Assembly: GCA_050184295.1 (NCBI GenBank)
Contig: JBFXAM010000129.1
Location: forward strand, 1-13,157
Direction: 5' to 3'
DNA: 13,157 bases
Source: JBFXAM01 sp050184295
Lineage (GTDB): Bacteria; Planctomycetota; Phycisphaerae; UBA1845; Fen-1342
Shown: piece by piece, positions 6,614-13,157 of the stretch
How positions within the stretch are numbered: the first letter of the stretch is position 1
Layout: the number at the start of each line of letters is the position of its first letter
Made by a program: the position numbers and the translations under genes
Notes under the pieces: model-generated
Told to the model about the DNA's origin: nothing
What the model saw: only the letters and a program-made list of their open reading frames with translations
The model's database searches: none

Positions 6614-7951
6614 ATGTTTCCGGTTCCGCTGACACCCTTCGAACAGTATATGTGGATGGATGATCGGCCCAGTCATCCGATGGCGTTCCACATCCGGCTC
6701 GTGTTCACGGGCCAGATTGATGAACAGGAATTGCGGCGCGCGATCGAGCACTCGATCGGCAGACATCCGCTGCTGAGTGCCCGCATCGCGCAATCACGTC
6801 CGGGCAAGTGGTATTGGACTGCCGCGCCGTCGGAAGGGCCGTACGTGGACTTCGCTCCGGCCGGGCAACCCATGCGCTACCCCCGTTCCGCACGGATTGA
6901 CCTGCGCTGCGAGAGCGGCGTGCGCATCTGGGCGCGCAGCGGTGTCCCCGCTTCCGAGATACGATTTCAGTTCCACCACGCGTGTTGTGACGGGATCGGC
7001 GCGTACCAGTTCATCGAGGATGTGTTGTGTTCCTACGACGCGCTGGTGGCGAGCGGAAGCGACGCGTCGCTGCGGGCGCTGGACTACTCGGCACTCACGC
7101 GGCGGATGCGACCGTGGTCGATGGAGCCGGGGTCCGTGCGGCGCACCGCGCAGCAAGTGTGGGGTGTTGTGGCCGGCACCGCGGCGATGCTTTTCGGGAG
7201 ACCCGCGCCGCTGTGCTCGCCGGACACGTCCCTCGGCGAAGCCGGGCCCAATGCCGTGCTGACGGACCTTCCCGCGCACACATTCTCTCACGCGGAGTCA
7301 CGTCGGCTGCGCAACATCGCGTTCGCGTGCGGCGGCAGCTTGAACGACTTGCTGCTGCGTGACCTGTTCGTCGCGCTGCGCGGCTGGAATGCGCGGCACG
7401 ATCCGCGTGCCCGGCGCCGGCGCATCCGCATCATCATACCGACCTCGCTGCGTGGCCCGGGCGCCCCGGACGGCACCGCGGCCAATGTGGTCTCGATCGT
7501 TTTCATGGGCCGAGGCGCCGGCTGCGAGCGCGATCCACGGCGCATGCTTCGTTGGATCCAGTGGGAAACGCGGTTTCTCCTGGGATGGCGGTTGAACCTG
7601 TCGTTTCTGCGGGCCTGTGACATCTTCGGGGCGGCACCGGGCGCCATGGAGTGGATGGCCAGCGCCAACCGTTGCTTCGCCACCAGCGTATTGAGCAATA
7701 TGGGTCGTGTCCTCTCCCGTGCGCCGTTGCAGCGGCACGACTACAAGCTGCTCGTGGGCGGCGCGACACTGGAGCGAGTAGAGTCGGCGCCGCCCGTGCG
7801 CCCGCATACGGCCGCCGCGCTGACCAGTCTTACATATGGCAGACGGCTCACGCTGGCCATGAATTACGATCCGCTGCACTTCCGCAAGGACTCGGCAGTT
7901 GAGTTGATGGACCACATCGTGCAGCAGGTGCGAAAAACGCTGGAGGGCTGA
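6614..7951 (+). CDS. Condensation-fold (HHxxxDG) acyltransferase
   Basis: From ATG 6614 the product is 445 residues. It starts with PLTPFEQYMWMDD, typical of condensation-domain acyltransferases, then a strand and helix with DEQELRRAIEHSIGRHPLLSAR. The catalytic signature HHxxxDG is complete at residues 121-127 (HHACCDG, preceded by FQF). The C-terminal half ends with a SNMGRVL strand, as in PapA-type, alcohol acyltransferase and wax-ester/DGAT-like enzymes. Such proteins move an acyl group from CoA or a carrier protein to a hydroxyl or amine; the substrate cannot be read from sequence. The frame stays open upstream to 6401, but those codons lack any conserved block. GAGGAA at 6591-6596 is too far from ATG 6614 to be a good ribosome site. 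The sulfotransferase follows after 2 bases, so the two are co-transcribed. The pairing recalls the PapA plus Stf0 logic of mycobacterial sulfolipids, by analogy only. Confidence 0.8.
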   Translation: MFPVPLTPFEQYMWMDDRPSHPMAFHIRLVFTGQIDEQELRRAIEHSIGRHPLLSARIAQSRPGKWYWTAAPSEGPYVDFAPAGQPMRYPRSARIDLRCESGVRIWARSGVPASEIRFQFHHACCDGIGAYQFIEDVLCSYDALVASGSDASLRALDYSALTRRMRPWSMEPGSVRRTAQQVWGVVAGTAAMLFGRPAPLCSPDTSLGEAGPNAVLTDLPAHTFSHAESRRLRNIAFACGGSLNDLLLRDLFVALRGWNARHDPRARRRRIRIIIPTSLRGPGAPDGTAANVVSIVFMGRGAGCERDPRRMLRWIQWETRFLLGWRLNLSFLRACDIFGAAPGAMEWMASANRCFATSVLSNMGRVLSRAPLQRHDYKLLVGGATLERVESAPPVRPHTAAALTSLTYGRRLTLAMNYDPLHFRKDSAVELMDHIVQQVRKTLEG

Positions 7952-7953
7952 TC

Positions 7954-9099
7954 GTGCAGTCACACGCGGTGCCCTGCGCCGACGCCCTCCCGCCGATCCA
8001 CGCTCCGCCTGTGTGGGCCCCGCGGGTCTGGAATGGCTGTTCCTTGGGCCCGTTGCTGCGCCTGCTAGTGCGGCATCGCTTCGCGGTTGCGCCGAGCCGC
8101 TGGCACGTCCTGGTCGGCAGCCTCGTGAGCAGCGCGGGTAACAGCCTGTTGGGCCTGGTGCAAGACGGAGCATATGGTCGTCGCATTGCGCGCGTGCCAA
8201 TCGAGCCCGACCCGCTCTTCATTCTCGGGCATTGGCGCTGCGGGACGACGCTCTTACACGAGCTGCTCGCGCTCGACCCGCGGCACACTGCCCCGAACAC
8301 CTACCAGTGCATCGTGCCGGCACATTTCCTGATCACGCAGGGCATCGCCCGGAGAGCCTGCGGCTGGCTGCTGGCCCGGCGTCGCGCCATGGATGCCGTC
8401 GCGGTCGGTCTGTCGCGCCCTCAGGAGGATGAATTCGCCCTTTGCAATATGGGCGCGCGGTCATTGTACGAGCGGATTGCATTCCCCAACTTCCCCCGTG
8501 GCAACGAGATATTTGAGCTTGACCGGCATTCGGAGCCGGATCGGGCACGCTGGCAGCGCACGTTTGAGCGGTTTTTGCAGAGCGTGCTGCTGAAAACCCC
8601 GGGGATGCTGGTTCTCAAGTCACCGCTGCACGCTTTTCGCCTACCGTTCCTGCTCGAGCGCTTCAAGCAGGCGCGGTTTGTGCATATCGTGCGAAATCCA
8701 TACGACGTGTTTCCGTCCGCTATGCACATGTGGCGCGCTCTGTATTGGACGCAGGGTCTCCAGCGGCCGACACGGACCGACCTGGATCGCTTCGTGCTCG
8801 AGACCTTTGAGCGGTTCCACGAGGCGATGGACCGGGCGCGGCCGCTGCTCCGGGAGCGACGCTTCCATGAAATGCGCTTCGAGGATCTTTGCGCCGCGCC
8901 GGTCGAACAGATGCATCAGCTGTACGACCGACTGGAGCTCGACGGGTTCGCGCAAGTCGAGCCCGCCATCGTCCGCCAGCTTCCGGACTTGGCCGCGTTT
9001 CGGCGCAATCGTTACGAGCTGGCGCCGGCGCGGCGCGACGAGCTCACGCGGCGCTGGGGACCCATCGCGGCGCGCCACGGCTACCCGTCGCACGCCTGA
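7954..9099 (+). CDS. Sulfotransferase family protein (PAPS-dependent)
   Basis: The 381-residue product has both PAPS-binding elements of sulfotransferases: the 5'-phosphosulfate loop FILGHWRCGTTLLHELL (89-105, with R95, T98 and T99) and the 3'-phosphate element FVHIVRNPYDVFPS (242-255, with R247 and S255). KSPLH at 222-226 matches the region before the second element in bacterial Sulfotransfer_3-type enzymes. These enzymes move sulfate from PAPS to a hydroxyl or amine of a carbohydrate or lipid. The GTG at 7954 is supported by GGAGGG at 7942-7947, 6 bases upstream and inside the end of the preceding gene, so translation is probably coupled. Residue 96 is Cys where many relatives have Ser, a mild change. 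No clear signal peptide is present, so action at the cytoplasmic side is likely. The last 19 bases overlap the convergent gene on the minus strand. The acceptor is unknown; the neighbours suggest a lipid. Confidence 0.87.
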   Translation: MQSHAVPCADALPPIHAPPVWAPRVWNGCSLGPLLRLLVRHRFAVAPSRWHVLVGSLVSSAGNSLLGLVQDGAYGRRIARVPIEPDPLFILGHWRCGTTLLHELLALDPRHTAPNTYQCIVPAHFLITQGIARRACGWLLARRRAMDAVAVGLSRPQEDEFALCNMGARSLYERIAFPNFPRGNEIFELDRHSEPDRARWQRTFERFLQSVLLKTPGMLVLKSPLHAFRLPFLLERFKQARFVHIVRNPYDVFPSAMHMWRALYWTQGLQRPTRTDLDRFVLETFERFHEAMDRARPLLRERRFHEMRFEDLCAAPVEQMHQLYDRLELDGFAQVEPAIVRQLPDLAAFRRNRYELAPARRDELTRRWGPIAARHGYPSHA

Positions 9100-10268
9100 T
9101 CGGCGTGCGCCGGCGGCCGGCGCGCTCGCGGGGCGCGCAGCGGCGAGTCGTAGATGCGATACACTCGGCTGACGCGGGCACCCACGTGTTCCAGGGCTGC
9201 CCGCATTCGACGGTTGTCTTCCAGAATCCATGACATCTCGAGGCGCCGATATCCCTTCGCCAGTCCCGCGCGGTATGCATCCCAACAAAGCAGGAGGTCG
9301 GTCCCCTCGAAGCGGTACGCCGAAGAGACTCCCACGGCGAACGCCCGGGCCGAGTCTATTCGCCGCATGTGTCTCCAGAGCTTCAGCCATCCGAACGGGA
9401 GCAGCCGACCGTTGATTCGGCGCAGCGCCTGGTTGGCGTCTGGAATGACCGCCACGAAACCGACCGGCTGCTTCGCGCACTCGGCGATGCGCACCAATTC
9501 CGGGTCGCCCACCCAGAGCAGCGATTCCACCAGGTCGGCGAACTCCCGCTCCCCCATCGGAGTCAACCCCCAGTGGCTGCCGAACACCGCGTTGTAAATC
9601 GAATGCAGCGCCGCCGTGTCGCGTCGGCGCTCCTTCAGTGAGAACGGTCGAATCGTGACGTCGGTTCGCGTCCTTGCGAACTCCGCGAGGCGCGAGATGC
9701 GCGCGGGCAGGGGGGTATCACAACCGGCCTCGTAAGCATAGAGGTCCTTGGATTTGCAGAAGCCGCAGTCTTCTATCAATGGGGCGTAGTATGCTGGGTT
9801 GTAAGGCATCATGATGCGCGGCGCGGCGTCGAACGGCCCGAGCAGCAGTCCGCATTCGTCGTGCATTGCGAAGTTGATCGGGCCGCGAACGACGTCCAGG
9901 CCGAGCGCCTCAAGCCAGGATCGCGCGGCGGAGAAGAGCGCGGCGGCCACCGGCGGGTCCGGAATGCATTCAAAGAAGCCGAAGTAGCCGACGCGCTCGC
10001 CGCTCGGCTCGATATGCAGGTGATTGTGGATGGCCGCGATGCGCCCCACCGCCCGGCCGCCGCGCGCTGCGAGGAAGAAGGCGGCATCGCCATGCTCGTA
10101 GAACGGATTCTTGCTACGGTCGAAAATGCGATAGGCGCGGCGACGGAGCGGCGCCACCCAGTTCGGATCCTTCTCATACAAGCGCCACGGCAAGTTGACA
10201 AAGGAATTCCGGGCGGCGCGCGAACGGACCCGCGTCACTGTCGGAGGCGCGGCGCGCTCAGCACTCAT
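9081..10268 (-). CDS. GNAT-fold N-acyltransferase, possible ceramide-synthase-like
   Basis: The 395-residue product belongs to a widespread family of GNAT-fold proteins that are longer than ordinary acetyltransferases. Family hallmarks include VNLPWRLYEKDPNWVAPL (24-41), NPFYEHGDAAFFLAARGG with VGRIAAIHNHLH, YFGFFECIPDP, GPINFAMHDECGLL, IMMPYNPAYY, VGFVAVIPDANQAL, LPFGWLKLW and the C-terminal MSWILEDNRRMRAALE...VYRIYD. The ATG at 10268 overlaps the end of the oxoamine synthase gene by 11 bases, indicating translational coupling; its ribosome site is weak. Long GNAT-like proteins beside serine palmitoyltransferase have been reported as bacterial ceramide synthases in Caulobacter; I infer, without proof, that this one may likewise N-acylate a long-chain base. 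An acyltransferase for an unrelated amine remains possible. About 18 Arg/Ala/Pro-rich residues follow the usual C-terminus, in the region overlapping or next to the sulfotransferase gene. Confidence 0.85.
   Translation of the reverse strand: MSAERAAPPTVTRVRSRAARNSFVNLPWRLYEKDPNWVAPLRRRAYRIFDRSKNPFYEHGDAAFFLAARGGRAVGRIAAIHNHLHIEPSGERVGYFGFFECIPDPPVAAALFSAARSWLEALGLDVVRGPINFAMHDECGLLLGPFDAAPRIMMPYNPAYYAPLIEDCGFCKSKDLYAYEAGCDTPLPARISRLAEFARTRTDVTIRPFSLKERRRDTAALHSIYNAVFGSHWGLTPMGEREFADLVESLLWVGDPELVRIAECAKQPVGFVAVIPDANQALRRINGRLLPFGWLKLWRHMRRIDSARAFAVGVSSAYRFEGTDLLLCWDAYRAGLAKGYRRLEMSWILEDNRRMRAALEHVGARVSRVYRIYDSPLRAPRARRPPAHADQACDG
9089..9125. terminator. Two overlapping hairpins at convergent gene ends
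   Basis: CGCACGCC (9089-9096) pairs with GGCGTGCG (9102-9109) around TGATC, a loop that contains the sulfotransferase stop codon. A second stem, GCGCCGG (9107-9113) with CCGGCGC (9117-9123), extends by a G-T wobble and a G-C pair. The stems share 9105-9109, so they cannot form together. Their position between convergent operons suggests bidirectional termination, although no T-tract is seen. Confidence 0.45.
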
Positions 10269-11448
10269 CGAGTGTCCGACCGACTCGTTTGAACGCGCCG
10301 ATGATCTGCTCCACGTGCTGATCCGTGTGCGTGGCCATCAGACACACGCGCAACTGGCTTCGGCCGGGCGGAACGGCCGGCGGGATGACCGGGTTGACGT
10401 ATACCCCATTGTCGAGCAGCGCGCGAAAAAACGTCAGCGTCTTCTCCCAATCGCTTACCAAGACCGGGACAATCGGCGCTGTCGCCGCGCCCAACTCAAA
10501 CCCCAGGTCCGAAAGCCCCGCGACGACGCGGCGCGTGAGCTGCGCGAGTCGCGTCCGGCGCTCGGGCTCGCGCTCGACGATGTCGAGCGCTGCGGAGGCC
10601 GCTGCAACCGCCGACGCGGGCAGACTCCCGGTGAAGACGAACGGGCGCGCGTAGTGCTTCAAGTAATCGACGATATGGCGGTCCGCGGCCACGAACCCGC
10701 CGATCGACGCCAGCGCCTTGCTCAGCGAGCCGGTCAGTACATCGACCTTGCCTTGAACGCCCAACACCTCGGACGTGCCGCGGCCCGAACTCCCGATGAC
10801 GCCGAGCCCGTGCGAGTCGTCCACGAGCGCCAAGGCGCCGTACGCCCGCGCGCATTCGAGAATGGCCGGCAGCGGCGCAAGGTCGCCGTCCATGCTGAAG
10901 ACGCCGTCGGTCACAATGAGTTTGGATTTGCTGCCGATGGATCGCTCGAGCAGGCGCTCGAGATCCGCCACGTCCCCGTGTTTGTATCGCTTCAGCGCCG
11001 CACGAGACAATTGGCAACCGTCGACGAGCGAGGCGTGGCTGCGGCGATCACAAAAGATCTCGTCCTCTTTCCCCGCCAGACTGGCAACCGCGCCGAGCTG
11101 CGCCTGGTAACCGGTCGGAAACAGCGCCGCCGCCGGGTAGCCCACGAAGCGCGCCAGGCGGGCTTCGAATTCCTCGTGGAGCTCAAGGGTTCCGTTGAGG
11201 AGTCGCGAACCCGCAACGCTGGTTCCGTATCGCGCAACGGCCGCCCGCGTCTGCTCCACGACATGTGTGTGGTGCGTCAGCCCGAGGTAGTCACTGGACC
11301 CGGCCATGACACAACAACGGTCGCCCAGATGCACGGTCGGGCCATCGCAGGCCCGAATTGCCACGAAGAAGGGATAGCGTCCGTTCTCTTCGACGGCGCG
11401 CTGCTCGGCTGCGAGTCGCCGGCACTTGGTCAGCAGGCGCGAAGCCAT
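10258..11448 (-). CDS. Alpha-oxoamine synthase, serine palmitoyltransferase-like
   Basis: This PLP enzyme of the alpha-oxoamine synthase family joins an amino acid to an acyl thioester with loss of CO2. The family includes serine palmitoyltransferase, BioF and glycine C-acetyltransferase. From ATG 11448 it has 396 residues (a GTG at 11451 adds one). Motifs in order are SSDYLGLT (51-58), GTSVAGSRLLNGT (75-87), CDRRSHASLVDG with the PLP-stacking His138, VDDSHGLGVIG (209-219) with the PLP-binding Asp and His, TGSLSKALASIGGF with Schiff-base Lys244, RPFVFTGSLP, and the C-terminal NPVIPPAVPPG...LR...MATHT. The NPV-x-PPAVPPG and MATHT blocks resemble serine palmitoyltransferase-like enzymes more than BioF or Kbl, which favours long-chain base synthesis; this is a motif judgement, not a tree. 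It follows the lipoprotein gene by 9 bases and overlaps the GNAT gene by 11. No biotin or threonine-catabolism genes are nearby. Confidence 0.9.
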   Translation of the reverse strand: MASRLLTKCRRLAAEQRAVEENGRYPFFVAIRACDGPTVHLGDRCCVMAGSSDYLGLTHHTHVVEQTRAAVARYGTSVAGSRLLNGTLELHEEFEARLARFVGYPAAALFPTGYQAQLGAVASLAGKEDEIFCDRRSHASLVDGCQLSRAALKRYKHGDVADLERLLERSIGSKSKLIVTDGVFSMDGDLAPLPAILECARAYGALALVDDSHGLGVIGSSGRGTSEVLGVQGKVDVLTGSLSKALASIGGFVAADRHIVDYLKHYARPFVFTGSLPASAVAAASAALDIVEREPERRTRLAQLTRRVVAGLSDLGFELGAATAPIVPVLVSDWEKTLTFFRALLDNGVYVNPVIPPAVPPGRSQLRVCLMATHTDQHVEQIIGAFKRVGRTLDEC

Positions 11449-11457
11449 CACGCGCGC

Positions 11458-11979
11458 CTAGTTCGCACACAGCGTTCGCGCGACCGCAATCAAGGCGTCG
11501 AAGTCGCTCGTAGCGTCCTGCGCGTTGCCGAAGCCACGTACGCGATACAAGCTGCCATCGTTCACCAGATCGACGGAAACGCCGATCGCACCGGGCGCGC
11601 GGGCGTCGGTGAACGTAATCAGCCAACCCGACTGGCCGCTGTCGAGCATGATGGCCTCGCTCCGCACGATGGTCAGATTGGAATCGAGTCCGATGATCAC
11701 CCGCGCCGTGAAGTCGCCGGAGTCCGCGGACGACACGAACGTCGTCGGGCTGGTGAAAAACGTAAAGCTCGGACTGCTGCCGCCCGGCGCGGTCCATTCC
11801 AGCAGGATGCCGGACGCGACCGGACCGGTGTGATCAGACGGAGGCGAGAATCCCCCTTTGGCCTGGGCGCTGAAAAAGGTCGGGTCGCATGCGGGGGGCG
11901 CCGAGCTGGGGCAGCCTGCTGTTACCGCCAGCGTCAGTACAGCCCCGGTGACGACGCTGATTTGAAACCTGCGCAACAT
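11458..11979 (-). CDS. Small predicted lipoprotein heading the lipid operon
   Basis: The start is ATG 11979, preceded by GGAGAG at 5-base spacing; the open frame upstream to 12240 lies beyond the promoter and is not coding. The 173-residue product begins MLRRFQISVV, then a hydrophobic stretch and LAVTAGC with Cys23. This fits a lipoprotein signal, although Thr at -3 is less usual than Leu. The mature part is rich in Ser, Thr and Gly and predicted mostly beta, with FTFFTSPTTF, GWLITFTDARA and a final Y-x-V-x-G...FDALIAVARTL stretch. The last part vaguely recalls PsbP-like or DUF1795-type folds, but I do not recognise the family. A second Cys near the C-terminus could pair with one near the N-terminus. 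Nine bases separate it from the oxoamine synthase, so it shares its operon. A role in lipid handling in the periplasm is only a guess from position. Confidence 0.78.
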   Translation of the reverse strand: MLRRFQISVVTGAVLTLAVTAGCPSSAPPACDPTFFSAQAKGGFSPPSDHTGPVASGILLEWTAPGGSSPSFTFFTSPTTFVSSADSGDFTARVIIGLDSNLTIVRSEAIMLDSGQSGWLITFTDARAPGAIGVSVDLVNDGSLYRVRGFGNAQDATSDFDALIAVARTLCAN

Positions 11980-12049
11980 CACGACTCTCCATTGTCTGAT
12001 GTCTGAAGCTCGGCACAGTGGATCGGAGATGGCGGCCTTCCGAATCCTC

Positions 12050-12078
12050 AGCCTACGTCCCTCGGCCGATATTGTCAA
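12050..12078 (-). promoter_or_regulatory. Sigma-70-type promoter for lipoprotein-oxoamine synthase-GNAT operon
   Basis: Read on the minus strand, TTGACA (12078-12073) is a perfect -35 box. It is followed after exactly 17 bases by TAGGCT (12055-12050), a -10 box that keeps the key T, A and final T. Transcription would start near 12043, giving a leader of about 64 bases before ATG 11979. There is no other gene between it and the operon. Confidence 0.6.
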
Positions 12079-12088
12079 CGTGCGACCG

Positions 12089-12185
12089 CGCCGTCGTGGC
12101 CCGCCGGCAGACTCGCCGAAACCGGCGTGCCCGCCGATGGCCGCCGCGTTTTCGCCCGGCAGAATGGTGCCGAAACCGTGAGTGC
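12089..12185. repeat. Pair of degenerate direct repeats, about 53 bp apart
   Basis: CCGGCAGACTCGCCGAAACC at 12104-12123 recurs as CCGGCAGAATGG followed by TGCCGAAACCG at 12156-12178, with a 2-base insertion. Similarity extends upstream (CCGTCGTGG versus CCGCCGCGT) and downstream to a GTGC. The second copy begins with CCGCCG and TTTTCGC, like the units of the array at 12269, so it may be a decayed outer member. Confidence 0.5.
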
Positions 12186-12268
12186 ACGACGTGTCAGACC
12201 GCTCGGCCGTGCCGCCGTTATAAGCCCCATCGGTCGCCACACTCGCGATTGAGCGTTGGTCTCCACGA

Positions 12269-12624
12269 CCGCCGTTTCGCGCGCGCGTCCAGATGCGCCG
12301 GCAGCTCGCTCAAGTGCAACAGGTTGATCGTCGCCGCCGTTTCGCGCGCGCGTCCGGATGCGCCACCGTGGTGCTGAGCCGCCAGGTGTGAATCGCCGCC
12401 GCCGCTTCACACGCGACTTAGGATGCGCCCTGGGGCGACGCGCGTTGCTTCCCGCTGACGCGTCCGCCGCTTCGCACGGGCGTCCGGATGCGCTCGCAGC
12501 GCCTCGAAGACCTCGACCACGGTGGCGCCGCCGCTTTGCACGCGTGATTGGATGCCTCCTGGGGGCGACGCGTGTTGCTGCCTCCTGTCGCATCCGCCGC
12601 CTCGTGCGCGTCGGGTCGCGCCCT
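12269..12624. repeat. Array of six degenerate 31-bp repeats with 65-bp period
   Basis: Copies of a 31-base motif that begins CCGCCG(T/C)TTCGC and ends GG(A)TGCGCC start at 12269, 12334, 12399, 12464, 12528 and 12594, so the period is 65 with one 64/66 slip. Copies 1 and 2 differ at one base, copy 4 matches copy 2 at 27 of 31, copy 3 at 24 and copy 5 at 22; copy 6 is the most decayed. The intervening segments of about 34 bases mostly differ, but those after copies 3 and 5 are related (CTGGGGCGACGCGCGTTGCT versus CTGGGGGCGACGCGTGTTGC), suggesting an added 130-base duplication. Since 65 is not a multiple of 3, the repeat is not protein coding. The core GCGTCCGGATGC can self-pair with one G-T wobble. 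Function is unknown. Confidence 0.75.
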
Positions 12625-13044
12625 TCCTGGCAGATCATGCACGCGCCGGAGCGGTATTGCCTCTCGCGTTGGGCAGCCAATCGTCTCGGCGCCGCCATTG
12701 TCGGTCGGCCGCGCTGCGGTCCGCGTTTCGGTGCGCCTGCGAGCGTCGTCCCGTATTTCCGGGGGATCCCGGCGGTTCTAATTCGCATGACGGTGCGGCA
12801 GGGCGTGTGTTCGGTCCCGCGGCGCACGCGGCAGGAATGGGTCGCGCTGATTCCGCACGCGCTGGCGTTGACACCTCGCCGCATACGAGTAACAATCACC
12901 AGCTCGCGGAGACGGAACCCGGACGACCGGCGGGCGGCAGCGAACCGCCGCCGCGGCCGGTAATTACGTCCGACGAAGTGGCCGGCGCGGCCAATCCAGC
13001 CGCCCGGCGATCCCGAACCCGGCCTCAGGGGCGGGCGGGACGAT
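12625..13044. other. Non-coding stretch between repeat array and tRNA
   Basis: No convincing gene is seen in these 420 bases. The open frames present are Arg-rich and low in complexity, as expected by chance in GC-rich DNA. A possible promoter for the tRNA lies at 12868-12896. GGTAATTACG at 12959-12968 is an AT-rich island without a clear role. Confidence 0.6.
12868..12896 (+). promoter_or_regulatory. Candidate promoter for tRNA-Asn
   Basis: A perfect TTGACA at 12868-12873 is followed after 17 bases by AACAAT at 12891-12896 (4 of 6 matches to the -10 consensus). Transcription would begin near 12903, leaving a leader of about 140 bases to be trimmed before the tRNA, which is long but possible. 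Confidence 0.4.
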
Positions 13045-13116
13045 TCCCCGATAGCTCAATGGTAGAGCAACCGGCTGTTAACCGGTTTGTTCCAGGTTCG
13101 AGTCCTGGTCGGGGAG
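13045..13116 (+). tRNA. tRNA-Asn (anticodon GTT)
   Basis: A complete 72-base cloverleaf is visible. The acceptor stem TCCCCGA (13045-13051) pairs with TCGGGGA (13109-13115). The D stem is GCTC/GAGC, the anticodon stem ACCGG/CCGGT holds loop CTGTTAA with anticodon GTT at 13077-13079, and the T stem CCAGG/CCTGG encloses TTCGAGT. The discriminator base is G, as usual for Asn. The 3' CCA is not encoded and must be added after transcription. Confidence 0.97.
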
Positions 13117-13125
13117 CTAAGAGAG

Positions 13126-13147
13126 CGGTCGCCGAGCGACGCGACCG
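13126..13147 (+). terminator. Hairpin after tRNA-Asn
   Basis: CGGTCGC (13126-13132) is exactly complementary to GCGACCG (13141-13147) around an 8-base loop, 9 bases after the tRNA end. A short TTT follows at 13153-13155. It may terminate the tRNA transcript; the window ends too soon to judge. Confidence 0.35.
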
Positions 13148-13157
13148 ACGGGTTTAC

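Noticed and set aside
10195..12006. Plus-strand open frame of about 600 codons antisense to the oxoamine synthase and lipoprotein genes
   Set aside because: Its product is Arg/Gln-rich with no domain, and it lies opposite genes with complete catalytic motifs. It is a codon-bias shadow of GC-rich DNA.
11980..12240. N-terminal extension of the lipoprotein to 12240
   Set aside because: The ATG at 11979 has an ideal GGAGAG site and starts a lipoprotein signal; the extension would cross the likely promoter at 12050-12078.
12269..12624. CRISPR array
   Set aside because: The repeats diverge strongly from copy to copy, two spacers are related to each other, no cas genes or leader are seen, and the motif lacks the conserved ends of a CRISPR repeat. 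Only the spacing is CRISPR-like.
12358..12963. Possible 201-codon gene over the repeat array and beyond
   Set aside because: Extremely Arg-rich with no domain; it crosses 65-base repeats that shift frame from unit to unit, and has no ribosome site.

Overview
This is a GC-rich bacterial window, probably chromosomal and most likely from the phylum Planctomycetota, perhaps class Phycisphaerae. The clues are a secreted HAF-repeat protein ending in a dockerin-like tandem EF-hand tail of the kind common in that group, an FG-GAP/VCBS secreted protein, a Kdo (LPS-type) activation gene and a divergent CTP synthase. This lineage call is inference from protein style; no rRNA is present.

Layout. (1) 132-3077, plus strand: two secreted, probably calcium-binding surface proteins separated by a strong GC hairpin. 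The first has a suspicious G9 tract in its signal-peptide region, and its best ribosome-binding site points to a different frame. (2) 3334-6004, plus strand: kdsB (CMP-Kdo synthetase) followed by pyrG (CTP synthase), so the supplier of CTP sits beside a CTP-consuming envelope enzyme. The CTP synthase has an N-terminal extension and altered motifs. (3) 6005-6613: about 600 bases without a convincing gene, holding two palindromes and a candidate promoter. (4) 6614-9099, plus strand: a condensation-fold (HHxxxDG) acyltransferase and a PAPS-dependent sulfotransferase, 2 bases apart. (5) 11979-9081, minus strand: a three-gene operon of a small lipoprotein, a PLP-dependent alpha-oxoamine synthase resembling serine palmitoyltransferase, and a GNAT-fold acyltransferase, with a good promoter upstream. 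The two operons converge and overlap by 19 bases at their 3' ends, where two mutually exclusive hairpins lie. (6) 12080-13044: a non-coding region with degenerate direct repeats, the clearest being six copies of a 31-base motif at a nearly constant 65-base period. (7) 13045-13116: tRNA-Asn(GTT).

The most interesting hypothesis is that regions 4 and 5 form one lipid locus. The alpha-oxoamine synthase would make a long-chain base, the GNAT-fold protein and the HHxxxDG enzyme would add acyl chains, and the sulfotransferase would add a sulfate, giving a sulfated sphingolipid-like or other sulfolipid product. The enzyme families are visible in the sequence; the combined pathway is inference.
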